Assembly (NCBI RefSeq): GCF_001870225.1 | Contig: NZ_CP017675.1 | Location: forward strand, 1,049,756-1,113,755 | Length of the DNA stretch: 64,000 nt | From: Gloeomargarita lithophora Alchichica-D10 | Lineage (GTDB): Bacteria > Cyanobacteriota > Cyanobacteriia > Gloeomargaritales > Gloeomargaritaceae | Reading direction: 5' to 3' | In this document: positions 9,023 to 17,733 of the stretch, in pieces | How positions within the stretch are numbered: the stretch's first letter is position 1 | Layout of the letters: each line of letters begins with the position of its first letter | The notes under the pieces: generated by a model | The model's input: only the letters and a program-made list of their open reading frames with translations | What the model was told of the DNA's origin: nothing | Database searches by the model: none | Translations under genes and position numbers: made by a program

Positions 9023-9148
9023 ATGGCAAAAAAACCCCCGTCCCCATTCCGTAAAATTACGGGTTTCGGAAAGCGAATGGTACAAGCAGATCAAACACCA
9101 TTAGTCAAAGTTACTAACAAATTACCAACTGAAGCACGCCCGCACTAG
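9023..9148 (+). CDS. Possible small basic protein (41 residues)
   Basis: An ATG at 9023 opens a 41-codon frame beginning MAKKPPSPFRKITGFGKRMV. The product is strongly basic at its N-terminus and has no Cys or membrane segment. No Shine-Dalgarno sequence is obvious upstream. It lies between the divergent PP2C gene and the convergent 80-residue gene and fills that gap neatly, which is the main argument for it. I do not recognise the protein; it could be chance. Confidence 0.3.
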   Translation: MAKKPPSPFRKITGFGKRMVQADQTPLVKVTNKLPTEARPH

Positions 9149-9155
9149 CGGCAAA

Positions 9156-9398
9156 TTAACGGGAAATTTGGGCATCCGGCACATACGTCCACAGGGTATA
9201 ACTGGACGGGTCTGCCACTACCAGGCAACCACGGGTATGGGAATCTAAATACTTTTGGCATTCTTTAATTGCCTGTTGGCGTTGGGTGACCCCAAAGGAA
9301 CACAACCGCTCAAAAACCTTACACCGGTACTGAATCCGCCCCGCCTCCGGGTAGGCCGCCCCAATCGGTTCCACCTCTTCAGCCGATAGGATTAACAT
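9156..9398 (-). CDS. Conserved hypothetical protein, 80 residues
   Basis: A small soluble protein beginning MLILSAEEVEPIGAAYPEAG. It has three spaced cysteines (RCKVFERLCSFG, IKECQKY and GCLVV) and ends with SSYTLWTYVPDAQ. The organisation, with a compact mixed alpha/beta pattern and no signal peptide, resembles small conserved proteins restricted to cyanobacteria. I do not recognise a function. It stands alone between the ald gene and the PP2C gene on the same strand. Confidence 0.6.
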   Translation of the reverse strand: MLILSAEEVEPIGAAYPEAGRIQYRCKVFERLCSFGVTQRQQAIKECQKYLDSHTRGCLVVADPSSYTLWTYVPDAQISR

Positions 9399-9516
9399 CG
9401 AAATTCCAACTGCTGTCTAAATCTAATGATCTTAATTATATCCCAAATAAATATACCCTAAATGAACCGCCCCAGTCCCAGACAGCCGGAATTTAGCAAC
9501 CCCACCCTAGGCAATT

Positions 9517-10596
9517 TCACCCGGAGAATAGCTCTTGTAACACCGCCGGGATCAATTTACCCCCCTGGGTATTTACCCCCCGCCCCAAAGGCGTACCCGG
9601 AGCCAATGCGTCCCGCCCCCGCTCGGCCAAATCCAGCAGATAAGGGAAAATACTTTGGTTCAACGCCTGGGTCGCCGTCCAGGGTACTGCCCCCGGCATA
9701 TTGGGCACCCCGTAATGCAATACACCATATTTTGTATAAACTGGCTCCGTGTGGGTAGTAGGCCGTAGGGTCGCCACACAGCCCCCCTGATCCACCGCCA
9801 CGTCAATAATTACGCTCCCTGGAATCATCTGTTTGACTAGGGTTTCCGGGACTAACGTGGGAGTCCGCCGCCCCGGTAATAGCACCGCCCCGATGAGTAA
9901 ATCCGCCTGGGGCACCATTTCGGCAATGTGGGTACTATTGCTATGGAGTAACTGCACCCGAAAGCCAAATAAATCCCCCAGGGCATAGAGCCGATCCAGA
10001 TTTAACTCGATAATCGTCACCTGCGCCCCCAACCCCACCGCCATCCGAGCCGCTTCCGTCCCCACCACGCCGCCGCCGAGGATCACCACCTGGGCAGGTT
10101 TTACGCCGGGAATACCCCCCAACAACACGCCCCGCCCGCCGGACTGCCGTTGCAAAAAATGGCTCCCAAACTGCACCGCCAACCGCCCCGCAATCACACT
10201 CATGGGATGCAACAGGGGCAAACGCCCATCGTTCAATTCCACCATTTCGTAGGCAATGGCAGTGGTGCCAGCCGCCAGCAGAGCTTTGACCAAATCCGGC
10301 TGTGCCGCCAAGTGCAGGTAGGTAAAGAGCAGTAAATCCTGCCGCAAAAAATCATATTCCGCCGGTAGGGGTTCTTTCACCTTCACCACCAAATCCTGTG
10401 CCCAGGCGGTCGCCGCCTCCCCGGCAATTTCTGCCCCCGCCTGTTGGTACAATTCATCCCCAAACCCCGCCCCTGCCCCCGCCTGGGTTTCCACCACCAC
10501 CGGATGTCCCTGCGCCACCAATGCGGACACGCTGGCCGGACTCAGCCCCACCCGAAACTCCTGGTCTTTGATCTCCTTGGGCACCCCAATCCGCAT
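9517..10596 (-). CDS. ald: Alanine dehydrogenase
   Basis: Catalyses NAD-dependent interconversion of alanine with pyruvate and ammonia. The 359-residue protein begins MRIGVPKEIKDQEFRVG, the canonical opening. The pyruvate-binding segment around HLAAQP and the nucleotide-binding GGGVVGTEAARMA are present, with the NMPGAVPWTATQALN segment toward the C-terminus. It appears complete. It is encoded 30 bp downstream of cysW's stop on the same strand, but the two have no known functional link. Confidence 0.95.
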   Translation of the reverse strand: MRIGVPKEIKDQEFRVGLSPASVSALVAQGHPVVVETQAGAGAGFGDELYQQAGAEIAGEAATAWAQDLVVKVKEPLPAEYDFLRQDLLLFTYLHLAAQPDLVKALLAAGTTAIAYEMVELNDGRLPLLHPMSVIAGRLAVQFGSHFLQRQSGGRGVLLGGIPGVKPAQVVILGGGVVGTEAARMAVGLGAQVTIIELNLDRLYALGDLFGFRVQLLHSNSTHIAEMVPQADLLIGAVLLPGRRTPTLVPETLVKQMIPGSVIIDVAVDQGGCVATLRPTTHTEPVYTKYGVLHYGVPNMPGAVPWTATQALNQSIFPYLLDLAERGRDALAPGTPLGRGVNTQGGKLIPAVLQELFSG

Positions 10597-10626
10597 CCCC
10601 GCCCCCAGTTGGCCGTTGAGCTTAGT

Positions 10627-11460
10627 TTATCCCTTTTGTTCCCGGTCTGACTGACCCAACAGGGCTTGCCCCGCCACCGTCCCCAGGGCAATCAGGGTCA
10701 ACAGGGATGCCCCGGCGAAGGCCGCCACGGTTTGATATTCCATATATACCCGTTCAATGTGCAGGGTGAGGGTATTGGTTTGGTTAATGATTTTCCCGGA
10801 CACCACCGCCACCGCCCCAAATTCCCCCAACGCCCGCGCCGTCGTCAAAATCACCCCGTACAACACCGCCCAGCGAATCTGGGGCAAGGTCACCCGCCAG
10901 AAAATTTGCCACCCCTGCGCCCCCAAGGTTTGCGCCGCTTCCTCCTCCTCCCGCCCAGTGGTTGCCAAAACCGGCAAAACCTCCCGCACCACAAACGGCA
11001 AAGTAATAAACATCGTGGTGAGAATAATTCCCGGCGGCGCAAAAATAATCTTTAACCCTAGCCATTCCACCCATTCTCGAAATAAGCCCACCGTCGTGCT
11101 ATAGAGCAGGATAAACATCAACCCCACGATCACCGGCGAAATCGCCAAAGGCGCATCAATCAAGGCCAAAATCAAGCCCTTCCCAGGGAGTGGATAGCGA
11201 GCCAACACCCAAGCCGTCACCAACCCCAAAGCCGTATTCACCGGCACCGCCACCCCCACCACCAGCAGGGTGAGGCCAATGGCATGGAGGGCATCCGGGC
11301 TGGTCATGCCTTGCACATACGCCCCCCAGCCCGACCCAAACGCCTGGTAAAACACATTCCCCAGGGGCAACGCCACCAGCAGTAGGAGATACAAAGCCCC
11401 AATTCCTATCAATAACCAAGCTGTCCACCCAGGGGGCGGCACCGGGCGTGTCATCGCCAT
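10627..11460 (-). CDS. cysW: Sulfate ABC transporter permease, CysW type
   Basis: An inner-membrane permease with about six transmembrane segments. The EAA loop, which contacts the ATPase, reads EEEEAAQTLGAQGWQIFWRV. The segment TARALGEFGAVAVVSGKI is typical of CysW/CysT permeases. It would pair with CysT and the ATPase CysA, with a sulfate-binding protein outside. None of these partners is in the window, whereas cyanobacteria commonly keep sbpA-cysT-cysW-cysA together. It could therefore be an orphan subunit or serve a molybdate/thiosulfate-type system. The upstream gene is divergent with 82 bp between. Confidence 0.85.
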   Translation of the reverse strand: MAMTRPVPPPGWTAWLLIGIGALYLLLLVALPLGNVFYQAFGSGWGAYVQGMTSPDALHAIGLTLLVVGVAVPVNTALGLVTAWVLARYPLPGKGLILALIDAPLAISPVIVGLMFILLYSTTVGLFREWVEWLGLKIIFAPPGIILTTMFITLPFVVREVLPVLATTGREEEEAAQTLGAQGWQIFWRVTLPQIRWAVLYGVILTTARALGEFGAVAVVSGKIINQTNTLTLHIERVYMEYQTVAAFAGASLLTLIALGTVAGQALLGQSDREQKG

Positions 11461-11542
11461 CGCAGGTCACCCTTTGCGTAAAACGTTATCTTAAAGTTAA
11501 TGAAATCATAAAATTGCCCCAAAATTGGGCTAGGGTAAACCC

Positions 11543-12739
11543 ATGCGGCTGTTGTTAATGACCGGGAAAGGCGGGGTTGGCAAAACCTCCGTAGCGGCGG
11601 CCACTGGTCTGCGCTGTGCCGAACTGGGTTACCGGACTTTAGTTTTGAGTACCGACCCAGCCCACTCCCTAGCCGATAGTTTTGACCAGCCCCTCGGCCA
11701 CGAACCCCGCCTGGTGCAACCCCACCTCTGGGGCGCAGAACTGGATGCCCTGCGGGAACTAGAACTGAATTGGGGGGCGGTGAAACGCTATGTCACGGAA
11801 GTCCTGCAAGCCCGCGGTTTAGACGGGGTACAGGCGGAAGAATTGGCCGTTTTACCGGGGATGGACGAGATTTTTGGCTTGGTGCGGGTCAAACGTCATT
11901 ACGATGAAGGTATCTATGATGTACTGATTATTGACTCGGCACCCACAGGGACGGCTTTACGCTTGTTGAGTATCCCAGAGGTGGCGGGTTGGTATATGCG
12001 TCGGTTTTACAAACCCTTGCAGGGGATGGCGCAGGTCTTGACCCCCGTATTTGAACCGATTTTCAAGCGGGTGATGGGCTTTTCCCTGCCCAATAAAGCG
12101 GTCATGGACGCACCCTACGAATTTTATGAGCAGATTGAACAGTTGGAACGGGTCTTGACCGACAATACCCGCACTTCCGTCCGTTTGGTGACCAACCCGG
12201 AAAAAATGGTGATCAAAGAATCCCTGCGGGCACACGCCTACTTGAGTTTATACAATGTCGCTACAGACATGGTGATTACCAACCGGATTTTACCCGCCCA
12301 TGTCACCGACCCCTTTTTCCAAAAATGGCAGGCCAGTCAAAATCAATACCGCCAGGAAATTCACAGCAGTTTTCACCCCCTGCCGGTGAAAGAAGTGCCC
12401 CTGTACCCAGAGGAATTGTGCGGTTTGGCGGCCTTAGAACGGTTAAAAAACACCCTGTACCCCGACGAAGACCCCACTCAAATTTATTACCAAGAACAAA
12501 CGGTCAAAGTTACCGAAATGCCCCAGGGATATTGCTTGGAATTGTACCTACCCGGCATCCCCAAAGAGCAAATTCAACTCAGTAAAACCGGCGATGAACT
12601 GAATATCCGCATCGGCAATCACCGCCGCAATATGGTTTTGCCCCAAGCCTTAGCGGGTCTGCAACCCCAAAAAGCCAGCATGGAAAATGACTATCTAAAA
12701 ATCGAATTTCCCTTTGTTGAATTGGTAGCTAATCCATGA
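11543..12739 (+). CDS. ArsA/GET3-type ATPase with C-terminal HSP20-like domain
   Basis: A 398-residue ATPase of the ArsA/TRC40 family. The deviant Walker A motif is [10 protein letters not shown] and the A-loop/switch segments [12 protein letters not shown] and [14 protein letters not shown] are intact. From about residue 318 a beta-rich segment ([33 protein letters not shown]) resembles the alpha-crystallin/HSP20-like domain recorded as a fusion in this family. ArsA relatives act in arsenite export or in delivery of tail-anchored membrane proteins; no arsB/arsR neighbours are present, so the second type of role seems likelier. Its stop overlaps the next gene's start as ATGA, indicating coupling. 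Confidence 0.88.
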   Translation: MRLLLMTGKGGVGKTSVAAATGLRCAELGYRTLVLSTDPAHSLADSFDQPLGHEPRLVQPHLWGAELDALRELELNWGAVKRYVTEVLQARGLDGVQAEELAVLPGMDEIFGLVRVKRHYDEGIYDVLIIDSAPTGTALRLLSIPEVAGWYMRRFYKPLQGMAQVLTPVFEPIFKRVMGFSLPNKAVMDAPYEFYEQIEQLERVLTDNTRTSVRLVTNPEKMVIKESLRAHAYLSLYNVATDMVITNRILPAHVTDPFFQKWQASQNQYRQEIHSSFHPLPVKEVPLYPEELCGLAALERLKNTLYPDEDPTQIYYQEQTVKVTEMPQGYCLELYLPGIPKEQIQLSKTGDELNIRIGNHRRNMVLPQALAGLQPQKASMENDYLKIEFPFVELVANP

Positions 12740-13698
12740 GTTCTCCGGTCACCTTAGGCCAAACCGATATTAAAATCACGCCGCTGATTATTGGCACCTG
12801 GCAAGCGGGCAAGCGGGGCTGGGTGGACATTCAAGACCAGGACATTATCATCGCCATTCAAACCGCCTTAGAGCAGGGCATTACCACCATTGATACGGCG
12901 GAAATTTATGGGGATGGGTATAGCGAAGAATTAGTGAGTAAAGCGATAAAAAATTATCGGGGTCAAGCGGTAATTGCCACCAAGGTATTTGCCAACCATC
13001 TGGCCTACGACCAGGTACTTTTAGCTTGTGAAAATTCCCTCAAACGTTTGCAAGTTGACGTGATTGACCTGTATCAAATCCACTGGCCGAGTGGCACCTG
13101 GAATAGTGCCCTAGTTCCGATTGCCGAAACTATGCAAGCGTTGGTAAAACTCCAAGAACAGGGCAAAATCCGAGCTATTGGGGTATCAAATTTTAGTTTG
13201 GCGCAAGTAAAAGAAGCGCAACAGTATGGGGTAATTAGCAGTATTCAACCCCCCTATTCTCTATTTTGGCGAGTACCGGAGCAGGAACTTATTCCCTACT
13301 GTGTGCAACAGGGGATTTCCGTACTAGCCTATTCTTCCCTCGCCCAGGGATTACTCACTGGCAAATTTACCCTTGATCATCAATTTTCCCCGGAGGATGT
13401 GCGCTCGAAAAATATCCTATTTCAGGGGGAATTGTACCAGCAGGCTCAAGTTGCCCTCGCCCAAATGCGTCCCATCGCCGAAGCGTACCATGTTTCCCTG
13501 GGAAATCTCGCCCTGGCGTGGCTGTTGCACCAACCCCAGAGCCACGCCATCATCGGGGTACGCCACCGGGAGCAGGTTTTAGGGAATTTACCCGCCGTTA
13601 CCCTGCGGCTGAGTGCAGAGACGTTAGCTGAGATGGATCAAATTAGCCAGCCGGTGAATGATTTGATTCCCGCCGATGCCCTGCTCTGGAATTTTTAG
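12736..13698 (+). CDS. Aldo/keto reductase
   Basis: A 320-residue NADPH-dependent oxidoreductase with a TIM-barrel fold. The catalytic tetrad is recognisable: Asp and Tyr in [17 protein letters not shown], Lys in VIATKV and His in YQIHWPSG. The nucleotide-binding C-terminal segment [11 protein letters not shown] matches the AKR pattern. The substrate cannot be inferred. It is coupled to the upstream ArsA-type ATPase by a 4-bp overlap and followed by rnc after 5 bp, so a three-gene operon is likely. Confidence 0.92.
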   Translation: MSSPVTLGQTDIKITPLIIGTWQAGKRGWVDIQDQDIIIAIQTALEQGITTIDTAEIYGDGYSEELVSKAIKNYRGQAVIATKVFANHLAYDQVLLACENSLKRLQVDVIDLYQIHWPSGTWNSALVPIAETMQALVKLQEQGKIRAIGVSNFSLAQVKEAQQYGVISSIQPPYSLFWRVPEQELIPYCVQQGISVLAYSSLAQGLLTGKFTLDHQFSPEDVRSKNILFQGELYQQAQVALAQMRPIAEAYHVSLGNLALAWLLHQPQSHAIIGVRHREQVLGNLPAVTLRLSAETLAEMDQISQPVNDLIPADALLWNF

Positions 13699-13703
13699 CA
13701 TCT

Positions 13704-14408
13704 ATGGCTGGTGTTCCCCCCGGTTCTCGCCGGTACAATGAGTTACAAAAACTCCTACAACGGTTAAGCATTAACCCGGCGAAAATAAATTGGCACCTGC
13801 TGGATCAAGCCCTGACCCACAGCAGTTTTGACCCCCAATGTAATTACGAACCGTTGGAATTTGTCGGGGATGGGGTACTGCGATTGTTAGCGGCGGATTA
13901 CCTGTGGCACCATTACCCGCAAACGCCGGTGGGGGAATATACCGCCCTGCGTTCCGTCCTGGTGAGTAACCGCTTGTTGCGGCAGATGAGTCAGGAGTAT
14001 GGGCTGGGTGAATTTATCCTGGCGGCGACCCGGTTGAGTTCCCAGGGAGCTTGGTTGGCGGATATTCTGGAAGCGGTGGTGGGAGCTATTTATCTGAGTT
14101 TGGGTAGTGCAAATGTATTACAACCCTGTTTCTATCCCCACTGGAATCGAGAAGCCCAACGGGTACTGCAAGACCCCGCTCGGTTGAATTATAAAAATGC
14201 CCTGCAAGAATGGACACAAGAGCATTACAAAATATTGCCAATTTATGAAACAGAATCCCTGTCGGGCACGCCGGAGCGGTTCATGGCACGGGTGTATGTA
14301 CAAAAACGGTTGCTGGGGGTGGGACAGGGGGAATCCATCAAGGCGGCTCAGCAGGCGGCGGCACAACAGGCGTGGGGGGTATTGGCGGGGGATGCGGGGA
14401 TAGGTTAG
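13704..14408 (+). CDS. rnc: Ribonuclease III
   Basis: Cleaves double-stranded RNA, including rRNA precursors. The signature segment reads YEPLEFVGDGVLRLL, in place of the usual ERLEFLGDAVL; the catalytic Glu and Asp are kept. The second metal-binding site is present in DILEAVVGAIYLS. A dsRNA-binding domain follows (NYKNALQEWTQEH to IKAAQQAAAQQAW). The 234-residue length is normal. Cyanobacteria often carry several RNase III paralogues, and the Arg-to-Pro change in the signature suggests this may be one of the less canonical copies. Confidence 0.9.
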   Translation: MAGVPPGSRRYNELQKLLQRLSINPAKINWHLLDQALTHSSFDPQCNYEPLEFVGDGVLRLLAADYLWHHYPQTPVGEYTALRSVLVSNRLLRQMSQEYGLGEFILAATRLSSQGAWLADILEAVVGAIYLSLGSANVLQPCFYPHWNREAQRVLQDPARLNYKNALQEWTQEHYKILPIYETESLSGTPERFMARVYVQKRLLGVGQGESIKAAQQAAAQQAWGVLAGDAGIG

Positions 14409-14460
14409 TAGGCCATTGGGTTGTTAATTTATGTCGGATATGGCAATCTCAGACGATTTA

Positions 14461-14556
14461 TGGGCACCTCTACTTATACGAGCCAGCAGAAAGTTATCTC
14501 GCTGGAATGCAGGTATTACTGAGAAGCAGTGACGGGGGCGGTGCCCGTGCGACCCT
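14461..14556 (+). repeat. Dispersed MITE-like repeat, group 1, 3'-truncated copy
   Basis: Begins TGGGCACCTCTACTTATA, the left end shared with copies at 21420, 48472 and 55877, continues through the common interior (CAGCAGAAAGTTATCTCGCT and TATTACTGAGAA) and ends in the GC-rich core GACGGGGGCGGTGCCCGTGC. The expected right end (TAGAGGTGTCC) is missing. It lies in the rnc-M15 peptidase gap immediately upstream of a small orphan reading frame. Confidence 0.75.
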
Positions 14557-14564
14557 TTTGTTGA

Positions 14565-14720
14565 ATGTGTTGCCTGATTTTGGTGAATTGGTATAAAAAC
14601 AAGGGGCTTACCTTGCCTGTAACCCATCAGCATAAAAAAGGCCGCATAAAACAATTAGAAAAAGTGCGTAAAATTGATCCTAAAACCCTGGAAGCATTCC
14701 GCCAAAACGATACGAATTGA
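14565..14720 (+). pseudogene. Small orphan reading frame or gene remnant beside a repeat
   Basis: A 51-codon frame starting MCCLILVNWYKNKG and ending in a lysine-rich, helix-like tail (KQLEKVRKIDPKTLEAFRQ) just before the stop. The tail has codon use and composition that look coding, whereas the start is abrupt and abuts the truncated repeat. It may be the surviving 3' end of a gene cut by the repeat. Bases 14603-14630 resemble bases 27249-27285 elsewhere in the window, so part of it may itself be repeat. I do not recognise the protein. Confidence 0.3.
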
Positions 14721-14721
14721 T

Positions 14722-15471
14722 TCAACCTTTGGGTGTATTGTGGGCTTGGGCAAATACCTGTCGAGCATATTCTGAACCCACATATCGCCAGTGCCAGGGT
14801 TCGTACATTACTCCTTGGGCATTATTGGGGGGATAGGAAAGTTCAAAACCATAGGTTATGGCATTTTTTTGCAACCATTCGTAGGCACGGGTTTGACCAA
14901 AACGCTCCGTAATATCCGGTATGCCTTCCCCGGCGGCAAATCCATCCCCCAAATCAATCGCTAAACCCGTATGATGTTCACTATAACCAGGGGGGGCACT
15001 AATGCGAGCGGCGGCGATTTCTGACCCTTGCCTTTGCACTTGCCGATTGAATAAATTGGCCTGATATGCCACAGTCCGAAATCCCGAAATGGGAATGAGC
15101 CAAAGCCCCCGATCCCGCGCCGCATTCATTAACTGAAATAAGGCCAATCCCGCTGAACGTTCCATCTCCACATTGCGCTGGTATTCTTTTTGCCCATAAC
15201 TGGACATCACAATTAATTGGCTCTGGTTCACTTGTGCGTAGGGAAAATGGCCGTACTTAGTCTCAGAATTTAGCACATTTGGGGTGGACATTGGCCTGGT
15301 TTGGGGAGTTATTTCAGGGGAACTAATTGTCACAGGTGGGGGTGAATTTACAACCCTGGGGCTGGGTTGATGATTGGTAAAGTTAGTAAACCCATAAACC
15401 GATGAAATTACTAAAATTGCCGAGAACAAACTCCCCAAACTAAACCAAACCCAAGAACGCCAACGGTACAT
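14722..15471 (-). CDS. M15-family D-alanyl-D-alanine carboxypeptidase (VanY/LdcB-like)
   Basis: A 249-residue exported zinc peptidase that trims the peptide stems of peptidoglycan. An N-terminal membrane anchor is visible (SWVWFSLGSLFSAILVISSV), followed by a Pro/Thr/Ser-rich spacer. The zinc-binding motif SEHHTGLAIDLGDG carries the first His and Asp, and EPWHWRYVG carries the catalytic Glu and last zinc-binding His. All needed residues are present. It stands alone, divergent from the FMN-type gene. Confidence 0.92.
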   Translation of the reverse strand: MYRWRSWVWFSLGSLFSAILVISSVYGFTNFTNHQPSPRVVNSPPPVTISSPEITPQTRPMSTPNVLNSETKYGHFPYAQVNQSQLIVMSSYGQKEYQRNVEMERSAGLALFQLMNAARDRGLWLIPISGFRTVAYQANLFNRQVQRQGSEIAAARISAPPGYSEHHTGLAIDLGDGFAAGEGIPDITERFGQTRAYEWLQKNAITYGFELSYPPNNAQGVMYEPWHWRYVGSEYARQVFAQAHNTPKG

Positions 15472-15575
15472 ATTAAAATTGATTGGTTATCAGTGAAGGG
15501 AGCCTCGTGTAATTTTAACCATAGATTCCCCCTGACAGCAAACCCCTATTATTTCGCAAATTCACCACAGAGCCG

Positions 15576-16151
15576 ATGATCCTTGCCCCCTGGCGCACCC
15601 CCCTCGCCCGTGCCCTGCATCGCAACCGTTCCCTACCCCACAGCCGCTACGCTCAACTGGCGACCGTTGACCCCCAAGGTTGTCCCCACAACCGCAGTAT
15701 TGTTTTCCGGGGTTTTCCGGCGGATACCAACACCCTAGAATTTATCACCGACCAGCGCAGTGAAAAAGTCAGCCAGATTTACCAAAACCCCTGGGGCGAA
15801 CTGTGTTGGTACTTCCCCCACACCCGGGAGCAATTTCGCTTGGCAGGAGAATTACAAATTATAGATAACTCTAGTACGGAAAGCCCCACGCAAACTGCCC
15901 GTCAGCACCGGTGGCAAAGCCTCTCTGATACGAGCCGCCAACAATTTACCTGGCCGCATCCAGGCCATCCCCGCACCGGAGATTTAACCACTGATGTCCC
16001 CGACCCCACCACCCCGCCGGACTCTTTTTGTTTACTCTGGTTGCATCCCCAACGGGTGGATCATCTGGAATTGCGGGGGACTCCCCAAAATCGGTACTGC
16101 TATCAACAAGACAAAAACCAGACATGGACAGTACAGGAAATCAATCCCTAA
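15576..16151 (+). CDS. Pyridoxamine 5'-phosphate oxidase-like FMN protein (Alr4036-type)
   Basis: A 191-residue split-barrel flavoprotein. It begins MILAPWRTPLARALHRNRSL; this and the segments ATVDPQGCPHNRSIVFRGF, FITDQRSEKVSQI, WYFPHTREQFRLAG and the C-terminal WLHPQRVDHLELRG match the cyanobacterial/plant Alr4036-type FMN-binding branch. The role is uncertain; family relatives are annotated as pyridoxamine phosphate oxidase-like, but activity on vitamin B6 is not assured. It is convergent with the BMC-like gene, with 5 bp between stops. Confidence 0.85.
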   Translation: MILAPWRTPLARALHRNRSLPHSRYAQLATVDPQGCPHNRSIVFRGFPADTNTLEFITDQRSEKVSQIYQNPWGELCWYFPHTREQFRLAGELQIIDNSSTESPTQTARQHRWQSLSDTSRQQFTWPHPGHPRTGDLTTDVPDPTTPPDSFCLLWLHPQRVDHLELRGTPQNRYCYQQDKNQTWTVQEINP

Positions 16152-16156
16152 GGTGG

Positions 16157-16798
16157 CTATTCCTTGGCTTCTAAACCCGAAAGACCCACGCCCTGTAATT
16201 GCTCAATCGCCGCTAAAGCCGCCCGGGAACCCGCCAAAATATCCCGTTCTTCGCCCCCCAAATAGACCCGCCCAAAACTGCCAAAGGGTTGCACTTCTAA
16301 GATATTAATCAAAGCAGCTTTTTCCGCTTCATTGGCCGCTAGGGGCGCATAGGCCGCCGGTTCTACTTCCAAAATGTATAGCGTTTGTCCCGCCGAAATC
16401 ATTTGCCCCCGCCGCATCCGGTTAATCAGTTGGGCTTGGTGGGGGTCGAGGTTGCGAATCACCTGACTGGACACCACCCGCGGTTTCAGCCGTTGCTGTT
16501 CCCGGACACCCAAAGCCGCCAAAATCGCCTGCCCCGCCGAACGGACTTCCCCTTGACGGCTGGCGTGAATCTCTAATAAACCGTACAAGCGCTCCACCAC
16601 CTGCACCCCAGGCCGCACCGAATTGGATTTCAACGCCACATCGGTAATGCGGTTGATCTCAATGCCCGGAGAAATTTCTACCCACAGGGACGCATCCCCT
16701 GGTAGCGGCAAAAACCCCGAAGACACGGTGCCCAGGTAGGCCGCATACTGGGATTGCAGGCTATCAATATAGACATAACTACGAAGAATTGCACCCAC
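16157..16798 (-). CDS. Tandem BMC-like domain protein
   Basis: I read two degenerate copies of the bacterial-microcompartment shell fold. The first covers [20 protein letters not shown] through [17 protein letters not shown] and AGQAILAAL; the second ends [19 protein letters not shown] with a helix [16 protein letters not shown] place the start at the GTG at 16798, giving (M)[14 protein letters not shown], which matches the N-terminus I recall for this cyanobacterial family; a TTG reading to 16930 is probably too long and would overlap the ado promoter region. It is not a canonical CcmK/CcmO. Function is not established; the neighbourhood (divergent from ado-aar) does not by itself show a link to alkane synthesis. 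Confidence 0.6.
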   Translation of the reverse strand: MGAILRSYVYIDSLQSQYAAYLGTVSSGFLPLPGDASLWVEISPGIEINRITDVALKSNSVRPGVQVVERLYGLLEIHASRQGEVRSAGQAILAALGVREQQRLKPRVVSSQVIRNLDPHQAQLINRMRRGQMISAGQTLYILEVEPAAYAPLAANEAEKAALINILEVQPFGSFGRVYLGGEERDILAGSRAALAAIEQLQGVGLSGLEAKE

Positions 16799-16916
16799 GC
16801 CTTGGCTGTCCAGGGGATTACCATACCCCAGTGTAAGGGGAACCGGTGGTGAATTTTTGCACGCTGACCGGGATTCTGATAGAGTGAAAGGACTGGTCGG
16901 CTCTCCTGCGATCCGG

Positions 16917-16940
16917 TATAATTTCGCCAAAACTTAAGGA
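16917..16940 (+). promoter_or_regulatory. Candidate -10 element and ribosome-binding region of ado
   Basis: TATAAT occurs at 16917-16922 and AAGGAG at 16935-16940, upstream of the ado ATG at 16954. No good -35 hexamer is visible at 17 bp spacing. The spacing of AAGGAG to the start is about 13 bases, longer than ideal. It is a candidate only. Confidence 0.4.
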
Positions 16941-16953
16941 GTGATGTGCAATC

Positions 16954-17640
16954 ATGGTGGACAGCGTAGCAACCCTGGATTTTCAGAGCGATATTTATCG
17001 GGATGCCTACAGTCGGATCAATGGCATTGTGATTGAAGGGGAACAGGAGGCGGCGGATAATTATATTCAGATTGCCGAATTGCTCGCTGACCGCCGGGAG
17101 GAGTTGTTATCTTTATCCAAGATGGAAAGCCGTCACAAGAAAGGTTTTGAAGCCTGTGGCCGTAATTTGCGGGTCACCCCAGATTTGCCTTTTGCCAAGG
17201 AATTTTTCAAGGGTTTGCATGACAATTTTCAGAAGGCTTTTGCGGTGGGTGATGTGGTCACTTGTCTGCTGATTCAAGCCTTAATCATCGAAGCCTTTGC
17301 CATTTCTGCCTACAACATTTATATTCCCGTGGCTGACCCCTTCGCCCGCAAAATTACCGAAGGCGTGGTCAAGGATGAATATCTGCATCTGAACTTTGGT
17401 CAGCAGTGGTTGAAAGCCCATTTTGTAGAGGTGAAAGACCGTTTGAAACAGGCCAATCGGGAAAATCTCCCCCTAGTTTGGCGGATGCTGAATGGGGTAG
17501 AGCAGGATGCGGCACAATTGGGCATGGAAAAGGCGGCAATGGTGGAAGATTTCCTAATCTCCTACGGGGATGCCCTAGCAGACATCGGCTTCACCATGCG
17601 AGAAGTGATGCAACTGACGGCGATGGGGCTGGCCGCCTAG
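16954..17640 (+). CDS. ado: Aldehyde deformylating oxygenase
   Basis: Converts fatty aldehydes to alkanes plus formate, using a di-iron centre. The 228-residue protein has the ferritin-like helices and metal ligands in [16 protein letters not shown] (first Glu), [16 protein letters not shown] (Glu and His), [14 protein letters not shown] (Glu) and [15 protein letters not shown] (Glu and His). Length and motif order match the well-studied cyanobacterial enzymes. It is followed by aar in the same orientation after 93 bp, the standard cyanobacterial arrangement. It receives its aldehyde from the aar product. Confidence 0.97.
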   Translation: MVDSVATLDFQSDIYRDAYSRINGIVIEGEQEAADNYIQIAELLADRREELLSLSKMESRHKKGFEACGRNLRVTPDLPFAKEFFKGLHDNFQKAFAVGDVVTCLLIQALIIEAFAISAYNIYIPVADPFARKITEGVVKDEYLHLNFGQQWLKAHFVEVKDRLKQANRENLPLVWRMLNGVEQDAAQLGMEKAAMVEDFLISYGDALADIGFTMREVMQLTAMGLAA

Positions 17641-17733
17641 CTCTGGGGTTTTATCACCAATTTTGTCCATAACTACCGCACCCGAGGGCAATTTTAGCTA
17701 TCCTGGGTAGGGTGCATTCTGGGAACGCAATCT

